Source: Letharia columbiana
Lineage: Eukaryota > Ascomycota > Lecanoromycetes > Lecanorales > Parmeliaceae
Direction of reading: 5' to 3'
Length of the DNA: 32,202 nt
NCBI RefSeq assembly: GCF_014066305.1
Contig: NW_023501182.1
Coordinates: 1-32,202 of the forward strand
This document shows, in pieces, positions 1-10,257 of the stretch. The number at the start of each line of letters is the position of its first letter. The first letter of the stretch is position 1. The notes beneath the pieces are model-generated. The model saw only the letters and a list, made by a program, of their open reading frames with translations, ran no database searches and was not told the DNA's origin. A program made the position numbers and the translations under genes.

Positions 1-159
1 TCCACCGCAGGTCAGATCATGAGGATCGAAAGAGCCAGTTGCCGTATCTGGAGGTCACCGGAGAGGGCGTTGACAAACGCAGAGATGCGGGAAAGGAGGA
101 GACCGGATCCTGGGTACTACATTGAGAAGCCAGTAGCGGGCTGATCGAACAGGTGATTG

Positions 160-507
160 ATGGACTTCGGGACGAATTCATGCAGCTGGCACCTTGGGGA
201 TTGGAACAGCAACTGTGGAGCTGCCTCGAGCCGAGAATCCTTGATTTTCACGCAAACCTACAGTCTTACAAAGGACGCGATCGCCGAGTTGTTGGCTATG
301 GGACGCGAAGAGCCGATGTTCCCAAAGTTCGATCAGGTCGCTGGCAATGACGCCTTGCCTCTTCCACTTTTGGACGCTTTGGACAATGGAAAGATGCTGC
401 TTAGGCATGACTTGAACTATGGGAATCAGCAAGGCGTACGGCAAGCATGTGCAGCGATAGTAGTTATTCAACTTTTTGTCCCGTCCGATGATGCCAAGCT
501 CAGTTAA
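160..507 (+). CDS. Unrecognised ORF, about 115 aa
   Basis: An ATG at 160 opens a frame of about 115 codons that ends in TAA at 505–507. The middle of the product (from TYSLTKDAIAELLAMG onward) has an ordinary soluble composition with acidic and hydrophobic residues alternating. No signal peptide, membrane segment or family motif is visible, and I do not recognise it. It lies immediately upstream of the lyase gene on the same strand. It could be a real small gene, the 3' part of a gene entering from the left, or chance. A 97-codon frame overlaps it on the minus strand, which lowers confidence. Confidence 0.25.
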   Translation: MDFGTNSCSWHLGDWNSNCGAASSRESLIFTQTYSLTKDAIAELLAMGREEPMFPKFDQVAGNDALPLPLLDALDNGKMLLRHDLNYGNQQGVRQACAAIVVIQLFVPSDDAKLS

Positions 508-575
508 ATCCGGAGGCCCTCGGCAATTAACTTCTCAATATAGGCACTGAGATGTAGAAGCTCTCTATACGCGTT

Positions 576-2263
576 GTGCACCACACCGGTACTGATACTG
601 AATACAGTCTCCGTAACCTGATCTTCTTCTTTCTCTTACGATGGACAAGAAAAGGTGTCTTGCAGCTCAAAGGCCGCGGGCTCTTCGGGACAGTGGCGGA
701 GGCGTACATCTCGATACGACGGACGCTTTACGGCATATTCCTAAAAAGTCCTGGCGTACGTAGCCAAGTACAAAAGCAAGTCACTGAAGCAATTACCAAA
801 CTCGAAGGAAAGCTAGTCCCTCAAGGGCCTGGCATAAGTCGATACCTCACGCTACCGAAGGAAGGATGGACCGAGCAGCAAGTGAGGGCAGAGCTGGAAA
901 TACTTGGTGGTATGGAGCATACACGCTGGGAGGATGGCCTTGTTAGCGGAGCGGTTTACCATGGCGGGAACGAATTGATCAAGCTACAATCAGAGGCCTT
1001 TGAAAAGTTCAGCGTTGCAAATCCGATACATCCAGACGTCTTTCCAGGAGTACGAAAGATGGAGGCGGAGATTGTCGCTATGGTCCTTGCCATGTTCAAT
1101 GCACCAGCTGGAGGAGCTGGAGTTACTACGAGTGGTGGCACGGAGTCAATATTAATGGCGTGCTTGAGCGCTAGGCAGAAGGCGCGCGCAGAACGGGGGC
1201 GTCACTGAGCCTGAAATGTGTGTGCAGCTATGGACTGTGAAGGGCTTTGCTGACTAGTACAGGGTAATACCAGATACTGCTCACGCAGCGTTTCGCAAAG
1301 CTGGCGCTTACTTCGGTATCAAGGTTCACCTGGTAGCCTGTCCGGCACCAACATACAGTGTACACATACCCAGTGTTTCTCGTCTAATCAACAGCAATAC
1401 CATACTTCTCGTTGGGTCTGCCCCAAACTTCCCTCACGGCATCGTTGACGACATTACATCTCTATCCCGCCTCGCTCTCCGCAAGAAAGGATCTCTGCCT
1501 CTTCATGTCGACTGCTGTCTCGGCTCCTTCCTAGTCCCTTTTCTCGCACGCGCGGGTTTCCCAACTGTCCCGTTTGACTTCACCCTGAAAGGCGTCACAA
1601 GCATCTCCTGCGACACCCACAAATACGGCTTTGCGCCCAAAGGAAATTCTGTCCTTCTTTACCGGACATCGGCGCTCCGCACGTACCAGTACTTCGTCTC
1701 CGCCGACTGGTCTGGGGGGCGTGTACGCCTCACCGAGCATTGCAGGCTCACGTCCTGGTGCTCTCATTGCCACCTGTTGGGCTAGCCTAATGTCTCAAGG
1801 CGAAAGCGGCTACATCGATAGTTGCCATAAAATAGTTGGCGCTGCTAAGAAAATTGAATCAACCATCCGAGAGCAACCCTCTCTGCGGGACGATCTCACT
1901 GTCATGGGAAAGCCGCTCGTCAGCGTTGTCGCTTTCACGTCGAGAACTCTCAACGTGTACGATCTTGCCGATGCTATGTCGAGTAAAGGATGGCATCTAA
2001 ATGCCTTACAAAGGCCACCAGCCATTCATGTTGCTGTAACATTACCAGTTGTCGCTGCCGTGGACAAACTTATCGGAGACCTCGTGGCAGTGGTAGAAGA
2101 GGAGAAGGAAAAGGAGAGGGTAAGAATTGTGGAAGGCAAGGGAGCAAAGGGCGGAGCGAAAGGCGATGCGGCGGCGTTGTACGGTGTCGCCGGGAGTCTC
2201 CCGAATCCGAGTGTGGTCAACAGTCTGGCTGAGGGTTTCTTGGACACGCTGTATAAAGCCTGA
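576..2263 (+). CDS. DPL1: Dihydrosphingosine/sphingosine-1-phosphate lyase, two exons, two single-base frameshifts
   Basis: This PLP enzyme of the ER membrane cleaves phosphorylated long-chain bases to ethanolamine phosphate and a fatty aldehyde, the exit step of sphingolipid metabolism. Visible landmarks in order: an N-terminal hydrophobic stretch (LIFFFLLRW), [54 protein letters not shown], and [12 protein letters not shown] with the PLP lysine codon at 1621–1623, then [15 protein letters not shown] and the ending GFLDTLYKA. The exon frame is 576–1217, the intron 1218–1262 (GTGTGT…TACAG) and the second exon 1263–2263. Reading the family through needs one G fewer in the run 1195–1199 and one fewer in 1714–1719. 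No ATG start is visible: codon 576 is GTG and in-frame stops lie at 528 and 555, so the first exon is unresolved. Identity is secure; whether it is functional is not. Confidence 0.88.
1218..1262 (+). other. Intron of the lyase gene
   Basis: The 45-bp segment begins GTGTGT, has GCTGAC as a plausible branch point and ends TACAG. Removing it joins the frame ending in TEPE to [10 protein letters not shown], the order expected in this enzyme family. Confidence 0.75.
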
Positions 2264-2650
2264 GGATGCTTCTGACGGAGCATGGGCAAGGGACAAGGGG
2301 CAAGGGGCAAGGGGGGATCATTGGAAGCAAGCAGCATATGCATAGCGTCTAGGAAGGCATGATAGCAATGGTATCGATTTTCAAAGGCGTATTTGTACGA
2401 CAGGGCAAATGCCAATTGGCGTAAAGCAGGTGTGGGAACTGAAGTCAAAGATAATATTTTTAAATCTTTGAGATGGTGTTTCTAAAACTGCATTGATCCA
2501 ATTCCTCCGCTAAGTTTTGACCTCTCCATGACGTAGTCACAAGCTCGCATTAGCGCTGCTGGGAGAAGCTATGCTGTTGCCATCTACTTCACACTCGAGA
2601 AAATCGAGCCTCTCTTATCAAAAGTACAAAAACTTCAAGTATACGTGACA
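2264..2650. other. Intergenic region with a G-rich short repeat
   Basis: I see no gene here. Just after the lyase stop (about 2283–2320) there are several copies of a purine-rich GGGGCAA unit. The rest is ordinary intergenic sequence leading to the ATG at 2651. Confidence 0.5.
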
Positions 2651-3095
2651 ATGGCATCCCGCATCCTCCGTCTCTCCACACGCTCCCCGGCGTCCCTCCA
2701 ACCACTCCGTTATCCCTTCACCCCACCCATCTGTACCTCTCCCCTTCCCCCTTTCTCCTTTACCAACTCATAGATTAACAATCGTAACAGTCCGCCGCAG
2801 CCTCACAACCACATATCCCCGTTTCGCCGAAGGCGACCTCGGCAACCCGCAATCCAGTTCCAGCGATCAAGCCCAGCTCAAGAAGACCCGCGGGACCGAG
2901 GGTGCCAATTCCCCAGATACAGCGAGTGTGCAACAACCTGTGTCGGAGCGGAGCGCTATTCCGGGCGACAAAGATGAGGGTACACCTACGGAGGATGCGG
3001 TGAAGAGGAATCCAGAGGAGCCAGCGGAGAAGAAGAGGGAGAGCGTGGAGAAGCAGGGGGAGAAGCCGCTAGGGCCAGAGGATGAGCAGAAATGA
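2651..3095 (+). CDS. Small predicted mitochondrial-targeted protein, two exons, 128 aa
   Basis: Exon 1 is 2651–2732, the intron 2733–2790 (GTACCT…TAACAG, 58 bp) and exon 2 2791–3095, giving 128 residues. The N-terminus (MASRILRLSTRSPASLQPL, then FRRSLTTTYPRFAEGD) is rich in Arg, Ser and Thr with almost no acidic residues, as in a mitochondrial presequence. The remainder is hydrophilic and acidic/Lys-rich (repeats of PEEPAEKKRE type) and looks disordered. No catalytic motif is visible. Small fungal proteins with a Y-P-R-F-A-E-G-D segment after a presequence exist, from my memory of the group, so I treat it as a conserved hypothetical. It is tandem with the lyase gene and undamaged. The splice model is inferred from frame continuity and canonical borders. 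Confidence 0.6.
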
Positions 3096-3848
3096 AGGGG
3101 GAGGGGGGCCAGGGGTTGAGAAAGGAAGCTTTTTGCTTTGACAGCGGCAGTGCAATGGCTTCTAGGGGAGGGGAATTTTCACTTCGATATCGAAGAATAT
3201 ATTGAATCTGCTATGTCTTTCCCGGCGTCTCTCAGCATTTCAAGAAGGACTGATAGACTTGGAATCATGATGCTGATCACATGAACGGAATTAACAACAG
3301 CCCTCCCTGCCATTGGCCGCTTTAATCGAACTTTCTAAAAAAAGCTTGACGGACCAGCTACGGCACCCTCTTGTTATTTTTCTCACCACGCTGATATCCG
3401 AACGAAATAGTCTCCCTCGCTGGTCAGGCCACCACATCTCCATATGTTTTGGGCAGGTATGCTTGATAGTGCAGAACACGTTGCTCAAGTGAATATTGAC
3501 TTTCATACCAGCATGGAAGGCTAATGTGAAACAGAGCGAGAGAAAGGTTCCCGACGGTCTATACGGATATTCTGGACGGGTAAATAGAAGTCTTTTCATA
3601 TCTGGACTGCCCAAGCTCTCGTAACCTTTGTGTCCCAGCTCTCTCACATCCTCGGAGAACTTAACGGATGAAGAACGGTGTGCAACTCTGAAGTTCAACA
3701 TCTGTTTGCATAGAAGGCGCATTTGATGCAATGTTCCCCAGCGGCATTCCGCCGCTGCGATCTATCGCGACTTTGGAACAACCCACATCCAGAGCCAACA
3801 GACCCTTGGTCGGGTTTCCTCGTTCGAATCGACGCCAAGAACTGCAGC
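3096..3848. other. Intergenic region, no gene I can support
   Basis: A 146-codon frame exists on the minus strand (3291–3731), but its product has no recognisable domain, is rich in Cys, Arg and Ser, and its extent is not backed by any other signal. I leave the interval unassigned. Confidence 0.35.
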
Positions 3849-4151
3849 ATGCTTTCGTCTTCCTCTCGAGCAGCAGCTCCGCATCCGATCTAATTATCAG
3901 CCCACCCTACCGCAAAACTTTCTTTGATCGAAAAGAGGCTTGATGGCGCTCTGACTGTCGCACTCAGCCAGCCTTGTTCGAAACACACGAAATCGATGTG
4001 GCAGTCTGCTAGTGCCATCACGTAATCTATTGCTATGATTAATGAGGTGGGCGAAAAGGCTGGGTCGCTGTACAACTACGCACACCATATGGATAGCCTG
4101 GTGCTGGATGAGAATGGGAAAGGGGAGGCCGAGAACGAGACTTTGGTCTAG
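3849..4151 (+). pseudogene. Small hypothetical protein gene interrupted by two TAA codons
   Basis: A single frame runs from ATG 3849 to TAG 4149–4151 and would be about 100 codons long, except that TAA occurs at 3891–3893 and 4023–4025. The N-terminus (MLSSSSRAAAPHPI) resembles a mitochondrial presequence. The stretches on either side of the stops look protein-like: LIEKRLDGALTVALSQP, then MINEVGEKAGSLYNYAHHMD and an acidic tail ENGKGEAENETLV. Both stops could be CAA to TAA changes, that is CpA to TpA. The alternatives are a chance frame, or introns whose borders I could not place (no convincing acceptor precedes 4026). I do not recognise a family. Confidence 0.35.
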
Positions 4152-4947
4152 CTGGTAAAGGTATTTTCAAACGAGCCTGTTCAAAGAGATGTGCACTAAT
4201 GCAGACTCGAAGGTTTCGTTACGAGGTATACTTGATATATGTGACAATAAATAACATGTATTTTGTCTTTCTTTCCCGCTGTCTACTCTCTAGAAACTGA
4301 TACTATTCTCAAATTCTGTATCTTGAAGGTCTTGGTTTAGTTACATTATGTTCATCAAACAATTGTTGTTTAATTACACCTAATGATCAACAGCACTCGT
4401 CCCGTCCCTTCCCGCACTATGGGTCCGAGGTTGAGTTCCTGGACCGTGTTTTGAACTTGACATACCCATTCTGCATACGTTTTAAGGTATTTAGAAAGGA
4501 TGTGCGAGCCACATGCATTGCATCTTCACACCCTCGCATAAGATCGCCGAGAGCACCGAGGCTCGGCCCACCTTTTGTTTCGCCACGCTTGAACATTGAT
4601 GGCTTTTACTAGACCATGCAGATATGCATCCATAATCTAGTGTTCATATGGAGATTTCTCTTCCTGAGTGAGTTTCTAGGAGTCGTATCCTTTTCAAACC
4701 ATTTCTCCGGGCTTCTGCGATCACTGCTGCCCACCCAATGCAAACCAAGCTTTCGCCAATTGGCCAAGAGACTGGCTCTGGCTCTGCAATGCTGTGAAAC
4801 GTACATTCTCTCAATTGAGCCACAACTTCTACGAATGTTTTCCCCTCTCGTCCTTGAGCCGTCTATCATGAGGGCGTTTTATTCGCTTCATCCTTCCGCT
4901 CACTCGAGCTACACAGTGTTCTCTACCCCAGCAGAGACCTTTCCACG
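4152..4947. other. Intergenic region upstream of the decarboxylase-like gene
   Basis: The first half is AT-rich with no ORF of note. The overlapping frames on both strands between 4609 and 5107 are shadows of the following gene or have no recognisable content. Confidence 0.4.
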
Positions 4948-6466
4948 ATGTCTCGTATTTTGCCAGCAACAAGAATCGGCAAAAGTGCTCCAGCATCTTT
5001 GTACAACACCGGATTCCGATCTTCGCGAGCTCCATGCCGTGCTCCCGATGGGATTGCCGGACAGGTCTGCAACCGGATAGAATCAGTCCAGCTCTCGGAC
5101 ATGCCATCGAACGTCCAGACCAAGGTCAAGTATCTGGTTCTCGATGCCATCGCCTGTGCTATCGTAGGAGCAAAGCTGCCATGGTCAAAAGTAGCTACGC
5201 AGCCTGTATGGACGTTGAGGGGACTGGCAAGTGCGCCGTCTTTGGCTGGAACAAGGTACGTGCAAGCTTTACTTTTCCTTGAGTTCGGAATGTTCCCTGT
5301 TTGCTTGTACCCTGTACTTAGGACAGCCAGCGCACAAGTCCGCTCAATGCAGCCCTCTTGGATGGGTCTTTTATTCAAGGATTCGAGCTCGATGATGTCC
5401 ACGTTGATGCACCGTGGCGTGCCAACTCAATCATACTGCCAGCTCTGTTCGCTGCAGCGGAGTACGCTCAGGGTTTGGATGCGGGATTGATGGTGCAACG
5501 TTCTTCATCTCCACCGTCGTAGGCTTCGAGCTCGGCTCCCGAATCGGCCGTGCCCTCCACGGTCCTGAGATGCTGAGCCGTGGGTGGCACAGCGTAGGTG
5601 CTCCTTCCGGAGACTTCAGTTCGGCTGCCAATAGCTGAATCATCCGAACCAGGGCGCCGTCTTCTGTCCTCCAGTCGCAGCAGCCGCGGTTTCAAACCTC
5701 CCTTAATCTCCCCTCTGGAAAGATAGAGGATTCCCTTGGCACAGCGTGCACCCAAGCCTGCGATTTGATGTCTGCACAATATGAAAGCATGGCAAAGCGC
5801 ATGCAGCACGGTTTTGCCGCCCGCAACGGACTCTTTGCCGCTTTGATGTCCAGAGAAAATTATACAGGCATCGATCAAGTTTTCGAGAGACCATATGGCG
5901 GCTATCTCTCTACCTTCGGTCAAGGCTCGACGTATGACCCCACTTACAAAGAGAACGAGCTCATTGATGGCTTGGGACGGCACTGGAGAGGCATTGAAGG
6001 GATCAGACTCAAGGAATACAACTCGATGATCGCGACACATGCTCCTTTTGACTGCATTACTACGCTGCAGGCAAAGCAGCCCGAAAGATTCGCAGACCTC
6101 GGGTCCGTGAGCAAGATTGTGATCGAGCGGCCCAAGGCTCCTCACGCACACGGTGGTCAGCAGATCGGTCGACCCATCACAACGACCGGCGCTCAGATGA
6201 GTACGCGGTACATCGCTGCTGTACAGCTGCTAGATCGAAAAGTCCTGCTCGAGCAATTCAGCGAGGCAAACCTTGAGCGCGATGATACTTGGGACTTGAT
6301 CCGGAAGATTGACTGCGTGTGGAATGAAGAGTTTGACGAGAAGAGTGCTTGGTACACGAGAGTGTCAGTAGAATATACCGATGGCGAGAGCTTGGTGCAG
6401 GAAATGCCGGTCTCAAAAGCTATCGGAAGCCTTCTTTCTGGGTGTGAGATAAAGGAGAAATGGAGG
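4948..6466 (+). pseudogene. MmgE/PrpD family (cis-aconitate decarboxylase-like), frameshifted and 3'-truncated
   Basis: Members of this family dehydrate 2-methylcitrate or decarboxylate cis-aconitate. Visible order: a start MSRILPATRIG (possibly a mitochondrial leader), KVKYLVLDAIACAIVGAKLPW, MDVEGTGKCAVFGWNK, LDGSFIQGFELDD, FISTVVGFELGSRIG, SAQYESMAKRMQHGFAARNG and PYGGYLSTFG. Introns fit at 5256–5321 (GTACGT…CTTAG) and 5594–5652 (GTAGGT…ACCAG). Three frame changes are needed: one base lost near 5200–5215, one G lost in 5483–5485, and one C gained in 5700–5702. After EIKEKWR (about 6466) family resemblance stops, and the next codons in another frame belong to a vWA protein, so roughly the last 40–50 residues are missing. 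Family assignment is strong; the substrate is not determined. Confidence 0.75.
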
Positions 6467-8589
6467 CTGATATGCCTCCTGCACGACCTGAGATCATTTT
6501 CGTCGCAGATCGCAGTGGCAGTATGGTCAACGAGATCCCGATGCTGATATCTGCGCTGAAAGTCTTTCTAAAGTCTTTACCGGTCGGTGTGAAGTTTAAT
6601 ATCTGTTCCTTTGGATCGATTCACTCTTTCCTTTGGGCCAAAAGCCGATCATATGACAATGACTCGCTAAAGGAGGCGATAGCCCATGTCGAAAATTTCA
6701 AGGCCGAATACTGCGGGACTGAGACTCAGAATGCCGTTAGAGCGGCCATCGACAGCCGTTTCGTAGACCTCGACTGCGAGATTCTGGTCTTGACTGACGG
6801 TGACATATGTCGCCAACACGAAATTTTCAGCTATCTCAACGACACTGTTGGCGACAGCATTCGCGTGCTTCCACTAGGAATTGGCGATGGCGTTTCTACC
6901 AGCCTTATTGAGGGCGTCGCTCGTGCTGGCAAAGGTTTCGCGCAGATGGTTGGCGAAGGTGAGAAGCTTGACAAAAAAAATGGTTCGTATGCTGGAGGCA
7001 GCATTGTCTCCGCACGTCTCAGACTACACTATGGAGTTCAGATATGAGAAATCTACAAAAGAAGAGGGTGACGTAACGTGGGAGATGGTTGACAGACGGT
7101 ATAAAGGTCATGCTTACCAAGCAAAAGACACCACAGGGAACAACGGAAGAACATGAAAATCCCATCTCGCTCTTCGACTCAAGCATCAAGACAGAAGAGG
7201 AAGTGTGCCCGCTTTCGCTGGGCAATGACAATGAGGATCCGTATGCACATCTGCCAGGTGTTCCAACACCAAAGCTGCTACAAGGACCACACCGGATACC
7301 TCCATTATTCCCTTTCGCACGAACTACAGCCTACCTCCTTCTGTCTCCTGATTCCACCCAAAAGACTCCCAAGTCGGTGATTTTGCGGGGCGCATCTCCA
7401 CAAGGGCCTCTGGAGCTTGAGGTCCCGATCCAAAGATTGCCTGAGCCAGGCAAAAAGATCCATCAATTGGCCGCGAAGAAATTCATGCAAGAGCTCGAGG
7501 AAGGTCGAGGCTGGATCTGTGATGCCAAAGACAACGAGAGTGGAAGGCTATTGAAGGACATTCATCCCAGCTGTTTTGAGGAGATCGTCCAACGTGAGGC
7601 CGTTCGATTGGGGTTACGATTCCAAGTGGGTGGGAAGTAGTGCTCGTTCATAGCCGTATCTGGGAACGAACACACGAATATGAAGCCTTCCGAAGACGAT
7701 ATGCAAAGCGTTGAGGCCGTAGTCTAAGAGTGCACATCATCTTTTGGTGAGTCCGAATCTTGCCCTTCAGCAGGAATCGAATCCGATGAAGCCGAAGAAA
7801 GTGACGAGGACATGGGTTTTGGTTTATTAGACACACTCCCCCTCCTAGGGAAATCACGCCAGCAAAGGGACACGACTCGTGGTTCTCTTCGCATTATTCT
7901 ATAGGACATGGAGGGCGTCCGACCAAAGAAAGCGGCAGAGGCCGCGGTGGCCGACCACTACCCCACCATCTCAGAGTAGAGGAACAGCAACCCAATCAGC
8001 GGGTCCACCAACTCAAAGCGGTCTCTTCGGCTCAATCTCTGCTGGTCCGCCTCTCCGCTTTCACAACATCGGATATAAGCAATCCTCCCGATCGCCAACT
8101 AAACATACTGGCAGTGCCAATGGTATGTTCGGTTCAATGGCATCGGCTGGTCCGTCCTCTCAGTCTGGTGCAGCGGCGGTCGAAGAACGTTTTGAGGCCC
8201 TTGGCTCCACCCAAAGAAATAACAGACATGTTGCTACCGACAGTGAAAAAGTCATTTCCATCATCGAGCTGCAAGACTTCGAGGGCTCCTGGACTGAGGC
8301 GACGCAGCTTACCAGTATCTTGGGTATCAAGGAAAAAGTCCTGTGTAAAAAGAGGGAATCGTACTGGATCACCTTGGTGTTTATTGCGTTTCTGGAGGAA
8401 AAGATGGGCAAAGAGAGGGAGACTTGGGATCTGGTGATTTGCAAGGCAAGAACGTGGTTGAAGGGGAAATTTTTCGGACGGAGGTATTGGAGGCGGAGGC
8501 TCGTCAGGTTATTCAACAGGGGAATTGAAAGAGTGTTCTTCTTAGGCGTATCGGCGTGGCGGAAGGATTTAAGAGAGAAAAGTAAGTAG
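6467..8589 (+). pseudogene. VIT/vWA-type protein, N-terminus missing, frameshifts and nonsense codons
   Basis: The sequence opens directly in a von Willebrand A domain: RPEIIFVADRSGSM carries the MIDAS DxSxS motif, followed by KFNICSFGS, LVLTDGD and LPLGIGDGVS. Fungal relatives carry a VIT domain of several hundred residues before this point; none is present. One extra A in the A-run 6973–6980 and one extra G at 7087–7088 break the frame. The next block ends QVGGK-TAG (7638–7640), where relatives have Trp, then CSFIAVSGNE continues in frame to a TAA at 7726–7728. A Ser/Gly/Pro-rich linker follows in another frame from about 7960. The C-terminal block (IIELQDFEGSW, FIAFLEEKMGKERETWDLV, ARTWLKG) is typical of the family's end. 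TGG to TAG and CAA to TAA are both CpA to TpA type changes on one strand. Confidence 0.72.
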
Positions 8590-9187
8590 TTGTTGTTACA
8601 AGACTAGAACTTGCTCGCTTTTGGTTAATATAGAAAGATGAACGAACGGTAAAGTTGGGCTGACAAAGAGCAAAGTACTGCGTCCTTTCAAGAGGCAAGA
8701 TCGTTCCAGAGCGGCTTCATGTCTCCCTGTTGGTCGAGGTTTTGATCGCCATTTGCGTATAATTAGTCCCAAATACGCCACACATCTTGCTAATCTCTGA
8801 CTTCCGCAAGCAAAACTCCATCAGCAAACCATGGCTCCCTTGCGAAATCCAATGCATCCACGGCCAGCTCCCAAGCAAGCACCACCCTCAGGCCCCAAGG
8901 CTCCTGAACCCACTTATGGTATTGAACAGGAGCACTTGGCCACCCACGACGGAAGAGTGAAAAAAAACTTCCACAAATCTCGTTGCTGTGTTTCAAACAG
9001 GTGTCGTAACACTGGCGGGATGCAGCGCCCAACTTGGACCAGCTTTCACGTCCTGGTGAAGAGACTGGGCATTTCTTCCTGACGCCATACTCGTAGCATT
9101 TCCCGCAGCTCCTAGCATAACGTTCGCTTGGAACACATCAATAGTACTTGTATATCAAGTAGGTAGGTCATCTTGCGCCCTTTATTA
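8590..9187. other. Intergenic; possible small ORF at 8831–9082
   Basis: An ATG at 8831 gives an 83-residue frame, Pro/Lys-rich at first (PRPAPKQAPPSGPKAPEP) then basic with CCVSNRC. No family is recognised and an 80-codon frame overlaps it on the other strand. I do not call a gene. Confidence 0.25.
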
Positions 9188-9287
9188 TGAATCACGACGG
9201 CGAACACATCGAGAGTTCTGGCAAATCGGCCAGAAGCATCGCGCTAGGTCACAAACCTCGGGGGGGCCAAAAGTCAGGGGCCCCCCA

Positions 9288-9535
9288 GGTTTCCCCCCCC
9301 CCCCCAAAAAACCCCCAAAAAGCCCCCCACCGCAACCCCGGGGAAAGGGGAAAAAAAAAACAAAAAAAAAAACGGGGAAAAAAAAAAAAAAAAAGGGGGA
9401 GGGGGAAAAAAAAAAGGGAGAAAAAATAAAAAAAAACAAAAAAAAAAAAAAAGAAAAATAAAAAAATAAATAAATAAAAATATATAATGGGAGGGGGGGG
9501 GGGGGGGGGAAGGGGGGGGGGGGGGGGCTTTTGGT
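9288..9535. repeat. Extreme homopolymer block (C, A and G runs)
   Basis: This stretch is built almost only of C runs, then A runs with interspersed G blocks, then long G runs. The boundaries to normal sequence (left, around 9280; right, around 9535) are abrupt. It has no periodic unit like a microsatellite. It resembles degraded base-calling or an assembly gap filled by poor reads rather than natural satellite DNA. Reading frames across it (poly-Lys, Phe or Pro) should not be annotated. Confidence 0.75.
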
Positions 9536-9595
9536 TTCGCCCCAAAAGAGACTAGCTGCTGGGATCACTTACTTTAAGTATCTGGACAGAAATAA

Positions 9596-9625
9596 AAAAC
9601 CCCCCAACACCATTTTACAACCCCC

Positions 9626-9658
<33 letters not shown>

Positions 9659-9669
9659 CAAAAAAAAAC
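9596..9669. repeat. Second homopolymer block (poly-C and poly-A)
   Basis: C runs alternate with short A runs, then an uninterrupted poly-A tract of more than 25 bases, with further CCC/AAAAAAAA before normal sequence resumes near 9670. It is probably part of the same low-quality patch as the block just upstream. Confidence 0.65.
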
Positions 9670-10257
9670 TGGATACTGTTATTCCCACCCGAAAATAGAC
9701 TTGGCAGCACGCGCTCTTCTCTACGCGCTGGTGGCACTTTTAAACTGGGGAAGGGAATCAATCTCAAGCAGTCATTTTTATCCTGCACTTCTGTCACAAG
9801 TTTGGGCGTCAGAGATGTATGACGCAAAGTCTCGTCTTCATTCCTTCACCTCTGCCTGCACGCTGCCTGAACGTTCTAAGTCTGAAACGAAGGATTTGAA
9901 TTTGCTCTTTTGGTTATTGTGATAACCATTACATCCTTCATTCAGCGCCTAATGGGGCCCTCCACTTCCTCATAGAGACGATCAAGTTTCAAAAAGACCT
10001 GGGCTTTGCATAGATTCTGATCCGAAGGCTGCGATCGGCGCTATTGACCGAGAGCATGAGGCCGAGCTGACTCCGCAAGGTTACAAAAAATTGTAACACG
10101 AAAATAGACTGCTTTACTTGATCAGGGCAGATCGAATTATAAGTACTACCCTTCCTTCAGCAGTTGTCATCAAGTGCTCATGCCTGCTTTGTCTTGCTTG
10201 CCTCTCTCAAAGTTCCGTTGTCTCACAAAGTCTCCCTTTTCGCAGGCGTTCTTCGCT
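9670..10257. other. Intergenic region upstream of the Cys-rich membrane protein
   Basis: No gene recognised. Short frames are present on both strands but show no domain or codon pattern I would trust. Confidence 0.35.

Noticed and set aside
3291..3731. 146-codon minus-strand frame
   Set aside because: No domain, start context or splice support, and its composition is not convincing; left unassigned rather than called.
4616..5080. 154-codon plus frame upstream of and overlapping the decarboxylase-like gene
   Set aside because: It overlaps the recognised N-terminus in another frame and has no family features.
9187..9568. Frames of 80–127 codons rich in Lys, Phe or Pro on both strands
   Set aside because: They are translations of homopolymer runs in the low-complexity patch, not genes.
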